64,000 nt of DNA from Planctomycetaceae bacterium (lineage in GTDB: Bacteria > Planctomycetota > Phycisphaerae > Phycisphaerales > SM1A02). The position numbers and the translations under genes are program-made. The notes beneath the pieces are model-generated. The model was given only the letters and a program-made list of their open reading frames with translations. It had not been told where the DNA came from and made no database searches. The DNA is taken from the NCBI GenBank assembly GCA_027490145.1, contig JAIXYQ010000006.1, positions 310,001 to 374,000 on the forward strand, read 5' to 3'. Shown in pieces: positions 36,240 to 44,658 of this stretch (its first letter is position 1; every line of letters starts with the position of its first letter).

Positions 36240-38783
36240 TCAGCCGATCTCCTTCAGCCAGCCCTTGGCCGACTCGCGCATCGAGGGACGACGGTCGCTG
36301 CCGGCCATGCGCTCGAGCCGTTCCCGGGCCTCCGTGAGCTTGAGCCGCGCACATTGGGATGCCGCCGTCCGCGCGGCGCGCTCCTCCCGGTCATCGATCA
36401 TCGCGACGAGCTCGGCGATGACCGCATCGCGCTCGGCCTGCTGTTCGGTCGGTGGCAGGTTGGCGGCGAGCGCACGGATCGCACTCGGGCGCATGCGGTC
36501 GAGGTTGCCCAGCGCCGCGAGCCTGCGGATCGACGGCAACGCAGCGGGCACCGGGATGTCGGCGAGTGCATCGAGGGCGGCGGAGCGGACCTTCTCACCG
36601 CTGGAGTCGATCGCGAGGGCGTCCACCAGCACCGAACGCGCCGCGTCGCCCTGGTCGCCCCAGCGCTCCTTCATCGCCGCCAGCGCGCCGATCGCCGCTG
36701 CCTTGCACGCCGGGCTTCCATCACGGCGCACCAGGTCGATCGCATGCGCGACGGCCGCCGGGTCCTTGTCCTGCGACAGCCGTTCGATCACGGCCCGTCG
36801 CACGCGCGGATCGCTCGCGGCCTGCGCCGCGTCCGCGTTGGCAGGCACGCCCCTGAAGTCGGCCAGCACCTGCATCGCGATCTCCCGCGAGGCCGGACTG
36901 CCGAGCGCCCAGAGGGCCTCAACGGCATCCTGGCGTTCGGTCCATCGGCGCGACGGGTCACGCACGATCGCATCGAGCGCGCTCGCCACACCGGGCTCAT
37001 CGCGCGAACCAAGCGCCTGGATCGCCTGACGACGGCACGCCGAGTTGGGCCCCACCTTCGCCTGCTCAAGCCACCATGCCGTCGGCATCTCGATCGTGGC
37101 GGTCTTCAGCACGGTGACCCGCGGATCCACCGCAACGAGCACGGGGGGACCATCGAGCTCCCACGAACGGCTCGCCGAGCGCTCGCGCACGTCGATGGCG
37201 AGCATCCGTTCGCTGCCGGCCGTCCGTACCAGGATCGGCAGGGTGAAGCGGAACGCCGGGCGCTTCTCGTCGATCGTCTGCACCTGGTCCACGGTGACGG
37301 TGAGCGTTCGCGTGGTGCCGTCCCACGCCGGCACGACCTTCAGTTCAGGCGTGCCGGGTCGCATGCACCACTGGTCGAAGAACCACTCCAGCGAGAGTCC
37401 ACTCGCCTCCTCCATGCACTTGCGGAAGTCGTCGGTCTCGACCGTCTGCAGGCCGAACCGCTTCATGTACGACTGCACGCCGGCGAAGAACACGCGGTCG
37501 CCGAGCATCTCGCGCAGCATGTGCAGGATGCTCGCCCCCTTGGGATATGGATTGGCCAGGCGCGAGAAGGTCTCGCCGGGATCGCGCCAGCACTTGGAGC
37601 ACATGGCCTCGTGCGGCACGTCCACGCGATCCCGCCGGGCCACGCGTGCGTTGTCCAGGACCTCGTCGAAGTAGCCATCGACGCCATCACGGCGCTCGAA
37701 CCACAGGTTCTCGCAGTAGGTGGCCCAGCCCTCGTTGAGCCAGAGGTGGTCCCAGCTCGTGCAGGTGATGTAGTCGCCCGTCCATTGGTGGCCGAGTTCA
37801 TGGGCAATCAGGCCGTCGTAGTCGCCGTCGCGCGCGGCCGCCTCGCTCAGCCAGGCACCGGGAAGCAGGCTGGTCACGCTGGTGTTCTCCATGCCCCCGG
37901 CGCCGAAATTGCGCACGATGAGCTGGTCGTAGCGCGCCCACGGGTATGGCGTGCCGAAGCGGCCCGCCAGCACCTCGATCATCTCGTCGGTGCGGTCGTA
38001 GGTGCGGTGGACCTCGTCTTCGTGGCCCGGGAGCGCCCACACCTGCATGGGAACGCCCGAGCGCGGATTGGGCAGCGCCGTGCGCTCGAAGGTGCCCGCC
38101 ACCAGGCTCACGAGGTACGACACGTGGGGCTTGTCCTGCAGCCAGTGCCATGTCTCGCGACCGTTCGCCACGGCGTGCGCCACGAGCTTGCCGTTGCCGC
38201 TGGCGCTCACACCGGCGGGCACGTCGATCACGAGCTCGGTCGTCATGCGCTCGTTGGGAAAGTCATGGCACGGGAACCAGAACCTGTTCGACTCGGGCTG
38301 GCCCTGCGTGTGCACTTCGGCCGGGTACGCCTTCGGGTCCGGTCCGGCTGGCGTGAAGGTCATGCCGTCGATCGGATCGGTGCACGTGTAGGTCGTGACG
38401 ATCGTGGTCCATGCGTCGCCAAGCGGCGCGGGGAAGTGCAGGAACAGCGACGAACCATCGTGCGACCACTCGATGGGTTTGCCGTCGCCATCGGCGACCG
38501 CGCCGATCGCAAGCCCCGGCGCATCGAGCCGCAGCCCGCGCACGGGCACGCCGATGGGACGGACGGTCATGGTCTGTTTGGCCGTGAAGGCGCGATCCTC
38601 CAGGCGCTCGAAGCGAAGCTCGAGCTTCATGTGTCCGTAGTCGACCAGCCGGTCGGGTGCGTACACGCGCAGGTCGCGACCGGTCGTCACGTCCACCTCG
38701 GGCATCGGCGCCGGCGGCTGTCGCCGCTGGACGGGGTTCAGGACGATGGCGGCCGAGCAGAGGACGAGGGCGATGATCTGCAT
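36240..38783 (-). CDS. Secreted M1-family zinc aminopeptidase with C-terminal HEAT-like repeats
   Basis: 847 residues from ATG 38783. A signal peptide (residues 1-17, IIALVLCSAAIVL) is followed by the M1 fold: GGMENTS near 295 (exopeptidase motif) and HELGHQWTGDY at 328-338 with the distant zinc-ligand Glu in LWLNEGWATY. From about residue 600 the sequence is made of helical HEAT-type units (RRAVIERLSQDKDPAAVAHA, AAIGALAAMKERWGD). It should trim peptides outside the cytoplasm. TACCCT ends 6 nt before the start, divergent to pyrG. Confidence 0.92.
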   Translation of the reverse strand: MQIIALVLCSAAIVLNPVQRRQPPAPMPEVDVTTGRDLRVYAPDRLVDYGHMKLELRFERLEDRAFTAKQTMTVRPIGVPVRGLRLDAPGLAIGAVADGDGKPIEWSHDGSSLFLHFPAPLGDAWTTIVTTYTCTDPIDGMTFTPAGPDPKAYPAEVHTQGQPESNRFWFPCHDFPNERMTTELVIDVPAGVSASGNGKLVAHAVANGRETWHWLQDKPHVSYLVSLVAGTFERTALPNPRSGVPMQVWALPGHEDEVHRTYDRTDEMIEVLAGRFGTPYPWARYDQLIVRNFGAGGMENTSVTSLLPGAWLSEAAARDGDYDGLIAHELGHQWTGDYITCTSWDHLWLNEGWATYCENLWFERRDGVDGYFDEVLDNARVARRDRVDVPHEAMCSKCWRDPGETFSRLANPYPKGASILHMLREMLGDRVFFAGVQSYMKRFGLQTVETDDFRKCMEEASGLSLEWFFDQWCMRPGTPELKVVPAWDGTTRTLTVTVDQVQTIDEKRPAFRFTLPILVRTAGSERMLAIDVRERSASRSWELDGPPVLVAVDPRVTVLKTATIEMPTAWWLEQAKVGPNSACRRQAIQALGSRDEPGVASALDAIVRDPSRRWTERQDAVEALWALGSPASREIAMQVLADFRGVPANADAAQAASDPRVRRAVIERLSQDKDPAAVAHAIDLVRRDGSPACKAAAIGALAAMKERWGDQGDAARSVLVDALAIDSSGEKVRSAALDALADIPVPAALPSIRRLAALGNLDRMRPSAIRALAANLPPTEQQAERDAVIAELVAMIDDREERAARTAASQCARLKLTEARERLERMAGSDRRPSMRESAKGWLKEIG

Positions 38784-38789
38784 GTGTGG

Positions 38790-38856
38790 AGGGTAGCCCC
38801 GGTCAAGAATTCGTTGTCCCCACCGCTTGTTTCGAGGGCACGCGCCGCGGTACGCT
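38790..38856. promoter_or_regulatory. Divergent -10 boxes for aminopeptidase and pyrG
   Basis: TACCCT on the minus strand (38790-38795) is 6 nt from ATG 38783. TACGCT on the plus strand (38851-38856) is 5 nt from pyrG ATG 38862. Confidence 0.5.
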
Positions 38857-38861
38857 TGGTT

Positions 38862-40712
38862 ATGCCCCCTACCAATGACCAGCCCGCCCAGAACGGCGCC
38901 GACTGCGGCTTCCTGAGCCAGTTCGGTGCCTCGAGCGAGGCCAGCACCGAGCACTACTCACCTGCCCCCGCGGGCTACCAACGCGGCGTGACCAAGTTCG
39001 TGGTGGTGATCGGCACCGTGATGAGCGGCCTGGGCAAGGGCATCTTCAGCTCCTCGCTCGCCAAGCTGATCCAGGACAAGGGACTGACGGTCGCCCCGAT
39101 CAAGATGGAGGGCTACCTCAACATCGACAGCGGCACGCTGAATCCCTATCGGCACGGCGAGGTGTTCGTGCTCGATGACGGGCTCGAGACCGACATGGAC
39201 CTGGGCACCTACGAGCGCCTGCTCGACCAGAACCTGTCGCGCAAGAACTTCGTCACCGCCGGCCAGATCTACACGCGGATCCTCGAGCGCGAGCGCCGCG
39301 GCGGCTACCTGGGCCGCGACGTGCAGATGATCCCCCACGTCACCGGCGAGGTGAAGATGAAGCTGCGCGAACTCGCCATGAGCGGTCCGCGCGGCAAGCA
39401 GCTCGACGTGGTGTTCGTCGAGGTCGGCGGCACCGCCGGCGACTACGAGAACGGCTTCTACATCGAAGCGCTCCGCGAGCTTGCGTTCGAAGAAGGCCCC
39501 GGCAGCACCTGCTTCGTGGCACTCACCTACATCCTCGAGCCGTCGATCCTGGGCGAACAGAAGTCCAAGGCGGCGCAGCTGGGCATCAAGCGCCTGATGG
39601 AGGCCGGCGTCCAGCCGAACATCGTCGCGTGCCGCGCCAAGAACCCCGTCACCGACAAGGTGATGGAGAAGATCGCGATGTTCAGCAACGTGCCGCTCAA
39701 GCGCATCTTCTCGATGCACGACCGCACGTCCATCTACTCGATCCCGGATGCCATGCGCCAGGCCGGCCTTGACCGCGAGATCCTGTCGATCCTGTCGCTG
39801 CATGACCGCGTGGAGCCGGCGCGCGAGGACCGCGCACGCGCCTCGTGGAACACCTTCACCACCAAGCTGCAGGCCGATCGCCAGCACGCGGTCACGATCG
39901 GCATCGCCGGCAAGTACTCATCGCTGCGCGACGCGTACGCGAGCATCGAGAAGGCCCTCGAGCACTGCAGCATCGAACTCGGCGCCCGGATGGACGTCCG
40001 ATGGCTCGAGACGAGCGACATCGCCTCCGGCGAGGACGCAGCGAAGACCTTCGAGGGCGTCGATGGCCTAATCGTGCCCGGCGGCTTCGGCAGTCGCGGC
40101 GTGCAGGGCAAGATCCTTTCGGTGCAGTGGGCACGTGAGTCCAAGACGCCGTTCCTCGGCATCTGCCTGGGCTTCCAGGTCGCGGTCATCGAGTACGCGC
40201 GCAACGTGCTCGGCATGACCGATGCCGACAGCACCGAGTTCAGCTCCTCGACCAAGCATCCCGTGATCAGCGAACTCCCCGACCAGAAGCGGCTCGAGGG
40301 AATCGTGGGCGGCACGATGCGCCTGGGCGCGCAGGACGTGCAGCTCGCCGCCGGCAGCCTCGCCAGCTTCCTCTTCGGCGGCGCCACCAGCATGCGTGAG
40401 CGCTTCCGCCATCGCTACGAGGTGGATCCCTCGTACATCACCCAGCTCACCGCGGGCGGCCTGGTCTTCAGCGGCCGACACCCCACGCAGCCGATCATGC
40501 AGGTGCTCGAGCTCCCGCTCTCGGCGCACCCGTACTTCATCGGTGGCCAGTTCCATCCCGAACTGACCAGCCGACCGGTGCGCCCGCAACCGATGTTCAT
40601 GGGCCTGGTCGCCGCCGCGATCGCGCGCAAGAGCCCCGAGTTCGCCGGCACCACCCTCGGGCGCCGCTGGATTCGCAGCGCTTCGGCCGCCACGGCCGGC
40701 GCCGGCGCGTGA
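38862..40712 (+). CDS. pyrG: CTP synthase, divergent form
   Basis: 616 residues. A 43-residue N-terminal extension precedes the synthetase domain. Its P-loop reads SGLGKG at 53-58, but the usual KLDPYxNxDPGT is KMEGYLNIDSGT and GGTVGDIES is GGTAGDYEN. HGEVFVLDDGLETDMDLGTYER keeps the family pattern. The glutaminase domain is complete: GICLGFQ with Cys435 as nucleophile, and FHPE with His565 and Glu567. It converts UTP to CTP using glutamine. No second pyrG is seen here, so it probably is the working enzyme, although the synthetase site is clearly altered from the E. coli type. Confidence 0.9.
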   Translation: MPPTNDQPAQNGADCGFLSQFGASSEASTEHYSPAPAGYQRGVTKFVVVIGTVMSGLGKGIFSSSLAKLIQDKGLTVAPIKMEGYLNIDSGTLNPYRHGEVFVLDDGLETDMDLGTYERLLDQNLSRKNFVTAGQIYTRILERERRGGYLGRDVQMIPHVTGEVKMKLRELAMSGPRGKQLDVVFVEVGGTAGDYENGFYIEALRELAFEEGPGSTCFVALTYILEPSILGEQKSKAAQLGIKRLMEAGVQPNIVACRAKNPVTDKVMEKIAMFSNVPLKRIFSMHDRTSIYSIPDAMRQAGLDREILSILSLHDRVEPAREDRARASWNTFTTKLQADRQHAVTIGIAGKYSSLRDAYASIEKALEHCSIELGARMDVRWLETSDIASGEDAAKTFEGVDGLIVPGGFGSRGVQGKILSVQWARESKTPFLGICLGFQVAVIEYARNVLGMTDADSTEFSSSTKHPVISELPDQKRLEGIVGGTMRLGAQDVQLAAGSLASFLFGGATSMRERFRHRYEVDPSYITQLTAGGLVFSGRHPTQPIMQVLELPLSAHPYFIGGQFHPELTSRPVRPQPMFMGLVAAAIARKSPEFAGTTLGRRWIRSASAATAGAGA

Positions 40713-40756
40713 ACGCCGGAGTTTCGCCGCGGTTGCAGGGATCGGGCCCTCGCCCC

Positions 40757-40762
40757 TACACT
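40757..40762 (+). promoter_or_regulatory. -10 TACACT for tRNA-Met
   Basis: TACACT ends 12 nt upstream of the tRNA 5' end. Confidence 0.5.
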
Positions 40763-40774
40763 CCTCGACCCTTC

Positions 40775-40848
40775 GCCGATGTAGCTCAGCTGGTTAGAGC
40801 GTTGGATTCATAACCCGAAGGTCGGCGGTTCGAGTCCGCCCATCGGCA
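40775..40848 (+). tRNA. tRNA with CAT anticodon (elongator tRNA-Met, or tRNA-Ile2)
   Basis: 74 nt. The acceptor GCCGATG pairs perfectly with CATCGGC; discriminator A. The anticodon loop TTCATAA gives CAT. The anticodon stem has one weak pair next to the loop. A first G-C pair rules out the usual initiator. Ile2 (lysidine-modified) cannot be excluded from sequence alone. Confidence 0.88.
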
Positions 40849-40888
40849 TTGCCTTCCCCCCGAGCCCCCTCGAAGACCTCCGCGCGAA

Positions 40889-40962
40889 CGCCCGATGCGC
40901 GATTTGAACGCGCGACCTCCAGTTTAGGAAACCGGTGCTCTATCCAGCTGAGCTAATCGGGC
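40889..40962 (-). tRNA. tRNA-Arg (anticodon CCT)
   Basis: 74 nt on the minus strand. The acceptor GCCCGAT pairs with ATCGGGC; discriminator G. Anticodon loop TTCCTAA gives CCT, reading AGG. No TANNNT box directly upstream; it may be cut from the transcript of the gene ending at 41002. Confidence 0.92.
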
Positions 40963-41001
40963 AGGTTGTCTGACTGGTGGGCGCAACGCGCCCGACCCGG
41001 A

Positions 41002-41121
41002 TCACTGATCCTTGTACCTGCCGCCCGAACCGCCGTCGGCCTTCGACTGCGCGAAGTAGAGGACGCACCAGAAGGCAAGGAACGACACCCACGCGAGATT
41101 GGCAAGGAGGACAGGAATCAT
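41002..41121 (-). CDS. Membrane miniprotein (39 aa)
   Basis: 39 residues from ATG 41121, which overlaps the stop of the upstream gene by 4 nt (ATGA); AAAGGA lies 7-8 nt upstream of the start. Residues about 3-25 (PVLLANLAWVSFLAFWCVLYFA) form one membrane helix, followed by a short polar tail (QSKADGGSGGRYKDQ). Coupling and the strong helix make it a likely real gene. Function unknown, perhaps a partner of the upstream protein. Confidence 0.6.
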   Translation of the reverse strand: MIPVLLANLAWVSFLAFWCVLYFAQSKADGGSGGRYKDQ

Positions 41122-42545
41122 CGGGTTCCTTTGGTTGGGTCGGAAGCATACCCCGCTGCCCGCCCGAGCGGCACCGACCAGCAGCGACCAGCCTGCCACG
41201 GCCCGGGCTCGAGCAGCATGGCGAACGAATCCGTGACGCACCACGGACCGTCGTTGCGGGGCACGATCCGGTCACGGATCGTCGCCGGCAGGTGCACGGC
41301 CGGAGGTGCGGCGGGAGCCTGATCGGTCAGCGCGCGGACCTCGAACCACGGCTCACCGTCGCGCCAGGCCAGACCGCCCTCCCATCGCCGTTCGCCGTCG
41401 GCCGGCGCCATGCGACGGGCAGGATCACCCACCAGGACGAAGGCATCGCGGTCCCACAGCGCGCCCATCCGACCTGCAAGGTCGACCCCCTGCCCGGCCT
41501 GCATCCAGGCCGAGCACGCAGCCTCGAAGTCCCCGCGCGCGCTTCGATCGAAGGCCTGCTCGACCCGCGACACGTCGCCGGGATGGCTTCGCTGCATCCG
41601 CGCGAGCAGTTCATGCCGGGACCACTGCACGGCCTCGGCCAGTGACCAGCGTCCGGGTTCATCGAGGAACCACCGCGCACAGCCCCAGCCCGCACGGCCA
41701 TCCCACGTCACGCTCACGTAGCCCGCGAGCTGATCCACTCCGCCTGCATCGAGCAGCGCCATCGCCAGACAGTCCTCGTCGCGAAGGTGCGCCATCAGGC
41801 AGTTGCCCGCGGCGAGCATGGCCTTGCTGCGCGCGCTTCGGATCGGCGTCTCGACGCCATCGAGGTCCCGCGCCCAGAGCTCGCCGCGACGCGGCACCAC
41901 GCGACCGCTCGGATACGCGTACCCCACCAGCCATCGCATCTCATTGCTTCGTCCGCTGGTGAAGAGCAGGTCCGCCCAATCGGCAGACCACTCCTCTGCG
42001 AAGGCACGGGATTGCTCGGAGCCGCGCGACTCCACCTTCCATGCGCCGGCTTCGAGGCGGTGCACCTCACCCTGCACGCCTTCATTGAACCAGACCGCGC
42101 GCGCGAACCCAGAGGCGGGCAGTGGCGTGGTCCCCAGCGCCGACGCCAGCACGACCGGCTCGGTGCGCCCCGCGATCCGCATCGCCACCTCAGGGGAGGG
42201 TCCCGTGATGATGCCCCACGAGGCATCCTCGAACGGATCGCCGTCGATGGCACGGAAGGCGCGCTGCCACGCTGCACAGGCGGCGCGCCCGGCTTCACCC
42301 GGCATCGCCACGACGATGGCATGTCCAAGAGGCTCCGGCCCCACCACCTGCGCCAGATCCGACAGGCCGCAGACTGCGATGGACCAGCCACGCGCCGTAG
42401 CCGCGGTGCGGACCACGGCCTCCCATGCAGGGTCACCCAGACAGGCCCGACTCGCCAGCACGATGCCGCGCGAGGGCTGCTGCGTGCCAGCGCCCACGTC
42501 GCCGCACGCGAGAGCCGTCGCGATCATTGGAACCACCGCGTCCAT
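41118..42545 (-). CDS. Large hypothetical protein, probably exported
   Basis: 475 residues from ATG 42545. The N-terminus (VVPMIATALACGDVGAG) may be a weak signal peptide with cleavage near ALACG. No family recognised. Visible features: IVLASRACLGDPAWE, an Ala-rich first half, then many Trp-containing segments (WFLDEPGRWSLAEAVQW, CSAWMQAGQG) in the last third. The middle piece HRLEAGAWKVE to ARDEDCLAMALLDAGG could be a peptidase-like or TPR-like domain; this is speculative. It shares a palindromic promoter with the divergent zinc-ribbon gene and is coupled to the 39-aa miniprotein. Confidence 0.65.
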   Translation of the reverse strand: MDAVVPMIATALACGDVGAGTQQPSRGIVLASRACLGDPAWEAVVRTAATARGWSIAVCGLSDLAQVVGPEPLGHAIVVAMPGEAGRAACAAWQRAFRAIDGDPFEDASWGIITGPSPEVAMRIAGRTEPVVLASALGTTPLPASGFARAVWFNEGVQGEVHRLEAGAWKVESRGSEQSRAFAEEWSADWADLLFTSGRSNEMRWLVGYAYPSGRVVPRRGELWARDLDGVETPIRSARSKAMLAAGNCLMAHLRDEDCLAMALLDAGGVDQLAGYVSVTWDGRAGWGCARWFLDEPGRWSLAEAVQWSRHELLARMQRSHPGDVSRVEQAFDRSARGDFEAACSAWMQAGQGVDLAGRMGALWDRDAFVLVGDPARRMAPADGERRWEGGLAWRDGEPWFEVRALTDQAPAAPPAVHLPATIRDRIVPRNDGPWCVTDSFAMLLEPGPWQAGRCWSVPLGRAAGYASDPTKGTR

Positions 42546-42548
42546 GCG

Positions 42549-42558
42549 TAGGATCCTA
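42549..42558. promoter_or_regulatory. Palindromic double -10 (TAGGATCCTA) between divergent genes
   Basis: The 10-bp palindrome reads TAGGAT on both strands. On the minus strand it lies 7 nt from ATG 42545; on the plus strand 9 nt from ATG 42564. Confidence 0.6.
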
Positions 42559-42563
42559 TGACG

Positions 42564-43955
42564 ATGGACGACTGGATCCTCGTGAATGACGTCCTGCTGG
42601 CCGCGGGTGCGATGCTCCTGCTGGTTGCGGGCATCCTCGCCCAGCGCGCCTGGCGCGGGCGGCTCGTCCATTGGAGCCCCTGCTGCCGTGCATGCCGCTT
42701 CGACCTCCGGGGCGTAGCCGGCACATCCTGCCCCGAATGCGGCGCGGACCTCGGCCGGCCGGGTGCCGTCACGGAAGGACTGCGTCATCACCGCATCGGC
42801 CTGCTTGCCGGTGCAGGCATGCTGACCGTGTTGGCTGCCGGCTTGGTGGTGTCGTCACGGCTCGCGCTGCCCTCGCGCGCGTGGGTCTGGTGGCTGGCCA
42901 ATCGACCGGTATGGGCCATGGAGGGCGTGCTCCGCGATCAGGATCAACTGGCGTGGCAAACGATCGACGACCGCGATCGCGCCGGCACCTTGTCCGATGC
43001 TGACCTGCGATTCGTGCTTGCGACGGCCTTGGAGCTGCCGACCTTCTCGGGCGGGTTCCTGACACCGAGTTGGGCCTGGCTGATCAACCAGCACAACCGC
43101 GGGCGCGTGAGCACCGAGTCGCTCAAGCCCATCGTGCTCCGTGCCCTGGAATCCATGGACGTCGGGCTCGGCATCGTGCCTGCCGGGCAGCGGGCGGGCG
43201 GCACGGTGCAGATCACGGCGAGCAACCGCGTCGCGGGGATGCCGGTGGACGTCGACGCGGTCCAGCTCATCGCCGTCGAGGCCGACCTCGATGGCACGTG
43301 GGTTCCGCTCGCGATCGAACGCCCACCGCCATCCATGCGCGGCAACCGCGCACTGTTTTCCAACGGCACCATCAGCATCAAGGCTCCGGAACGCCTTGGC
43401 CCCTGTGCATTGCGGGCACGCGTCCGCCTCGTCGCGCGCGAGCCGTCGGCGAACCTTTTCCGCCAGGGAGCGGTGCTGGCCGAGTGCGAACGCGTGGTGA
43501 CCCTGGGCACGCTGCGCGTCCTCGACCCGACGGCGACCTTCGCACTCGGTGCCCACGACGAGACCTTCCGGGCGCGCGTGCACGCCCTCCTCACCCAGCT
43601 GGTCGGTGGCTTCACGCCGCGTGCTGGGAGCTCGGCACGCTCCCGCTCGAGCGGATCGAGTTCCCTGGCCCCCAACGAGGGCTTCGACTTCGACCTCGAG
43701 GGCGTGCAGGGAGACCGCATCGTTCCGCTCGGACGGGTGTCGTGCGTCGGCAGCGTGCAGTCATCGAGCCTGTCGGGCCGATCCGGCATCGATCCGAGCC
43801 AGCCCTGGATCCTGCGGCTTGTGCCGCAGCTGGATCGGGTCGAGGCGGAGCTCACCGAACCAACGCGCATCTACGACGCAATCATCGAGATTCCCCGCGG
43901 GCCGATCGACGCCCCCGAGCGCGATCCCAACGCGGACGGAGACGATCAACCATGA
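42564..43955 (+). CDS. Membrane protein with zinc ribbon, unrecognised
   Basis: 463 residues from ATG 42564; a second ATG at 42558 is only 3 nt after the -10 box, so 42564 is preferred. One membrane segment (residues about 9-27), then a zinc ribbon CCRACRFDLRGV...SCPECGADLG at about 38-62, then a second membrane segment (about 80-97) and a large extracytoplasmic or soluble part with no recognised domain. It has several beta-rich stretches (GGTVQITASNRVAGMPVDV) and a Ser/Arg-rich linker (SSARSRSSGSSS). trmL overlaps its stop by 4 nt. Confidence 0.7.
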   Translation: MDDWILVNDVLLAAGAMLLLVAGILAQRAWRGRLVHWSPCCRACRFDLRGVAGTSCPECGADLGRPGAVTEGLRHHRIGLLAGAGMLTVLAAGLVVSSRLALPSRAWVWWLANRPVWAMEGVLRDQDQLAWQTIDDRDRAGTLSDADLRFVLATALELPTFSGGFLTPSWAWLINQHNRGRVSTESLKPIVLRALESMDVGLGIVPAGQRAGGTVQITASNRVAGMPVDVDAVQLIAVEADLDGTWVPLAIERPPPSMRGNRALFSNGTISIKAPERLGPCALRARVRLVAREPSANLFRQGAVLAECERVVTLGTLRVLDPTATFALGAHDETFRARVHALLTQLVGGFTPRAGSSARSRSSGSSSLAPNEGFDFDLEGVQGDRIVPLGRVSCVGSVQSSSLSGRSGIDPSQPWILRLVPQLDRVEAELTEPTRIYDAIIEIPRGPIDAPERDPNADGDDQP

Positions 43956-44488
43956 CCGACCCTGCCACCGAGGCGACTCCGGGGCCCACCCTGAACGTCG
44001 TGCTCTTCCAGCCGCAGATCCCCAACAACACCGGCAACATCGGCCGCACGTGCATGACCACGCGGTGCCGGCTCCACATCATCCACCCGATCTCCTTCTC
44101 GATGGACGAGAAGGCCCGACGGCGCGCCGGGCTGGACTACTGGCACCTGGTCGACTGCCGTGAGCACCCGTCGTGGGAGGCATTCCTGGATCGCGAGCAA
44201 CCGCGGCGGCTCTGGCTCTACACCACGCGCGCCTCGCGCGTGCACTGGGATGCCGAGCTTCGCCAGGGCGACTACATGGTGTTCGGGCAGGAGAACGGCG
44301 GCGTCCCACCGTGGCTGCACGACTGGGTCGCGGCCACGCACGGCGCGCAGGCCCGGCTCACGCTGCCGATGATCGACGATCCACAGGCCCGAAGCCTGAA
44401 CCTGGCCACGGCCGCCGCATGCGCCATCTTCGAGGGCGTGCGGCAAATGACCGCACGGGGTGCACCGCCCTACCCGCTCGCGCGCTGA
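43952..44488 (+). CDS. trmL: tRNA (cytidine(34)-2'-O)-methyltransferase TrmL
   Basis: 178 residues from ATG 43952, overlapping the previous stop (ATGA). VVLFQPQIPNNTGNIGRTC is the SPOUT motif opening of TrmL. FGQENGGVP and the knot segment SLNLATAAACAIFE complete it. It methylates the wobble nucleotide of certain tRNA-Leu species. The in-frame upstream ORF belongs to a shadow frame and is not part of the protein. Confidence 0.94.
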   Translation: MTDPATEATPGPTLNVVLFQPQIPNNTGNIGRTCMTTRCRLHIIHPISFSMDEKARRRAGLDYWHLVDCREHPSWEAFLDREQPRRLWLYTTRASRVHWDAELRQGDYMVFGQENGGVPPWLHDWVAATHGAQARLTLPMIDDPQARSLNLATAAACAIFEGVRQMTARGAPPYPLAR

Positions 44489-44554
44489 CTCCGCCAGCCC
44501 CATTGGAACGCGGCGCCCGGGCAGATCGATGCATCGGTTCGCCCGATCGGTCCG

Positions 44555-44560
44555 TATACT
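44555..44560 (+). promoter_or_regulatory. -10 TATACT for the pseudopilin gene
   Basis: TATACT lies 98 nt before ATG 44659, giving a leader of about 90 nt. The leader contains an in-frame ATG at 44569 that would add 30 residues. Confidence 0.45.
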
Positions 44561-44658
44561 CCCCGTGGATGAGCGTGACGAGGCACCGGCCCGTCGCCGT
44601 CCTTGCCATTGGCATGGGTCGTCGCCGGGTGGCTGGGCCGCAACGCCCCGAGGAACCC

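Noticed and set aside
36354..38861. Very long open frame on the plus strand running antisense through the aminopeptidase gene into pyrG
   Set aside because: High GC leaves few stops on the opposite strand. Its protein is Arg/His-rich and low in normal motifs, while the minus strand encodes a complete M1 peptidase.
44173..44658. Longer N-terminus for the pseudopilin reaching back into trmL
   Set aside because: The prepilin signal must be at the N-terminus; ATG 44659 with a GAGGAA site gives the normal 9-residue leader.
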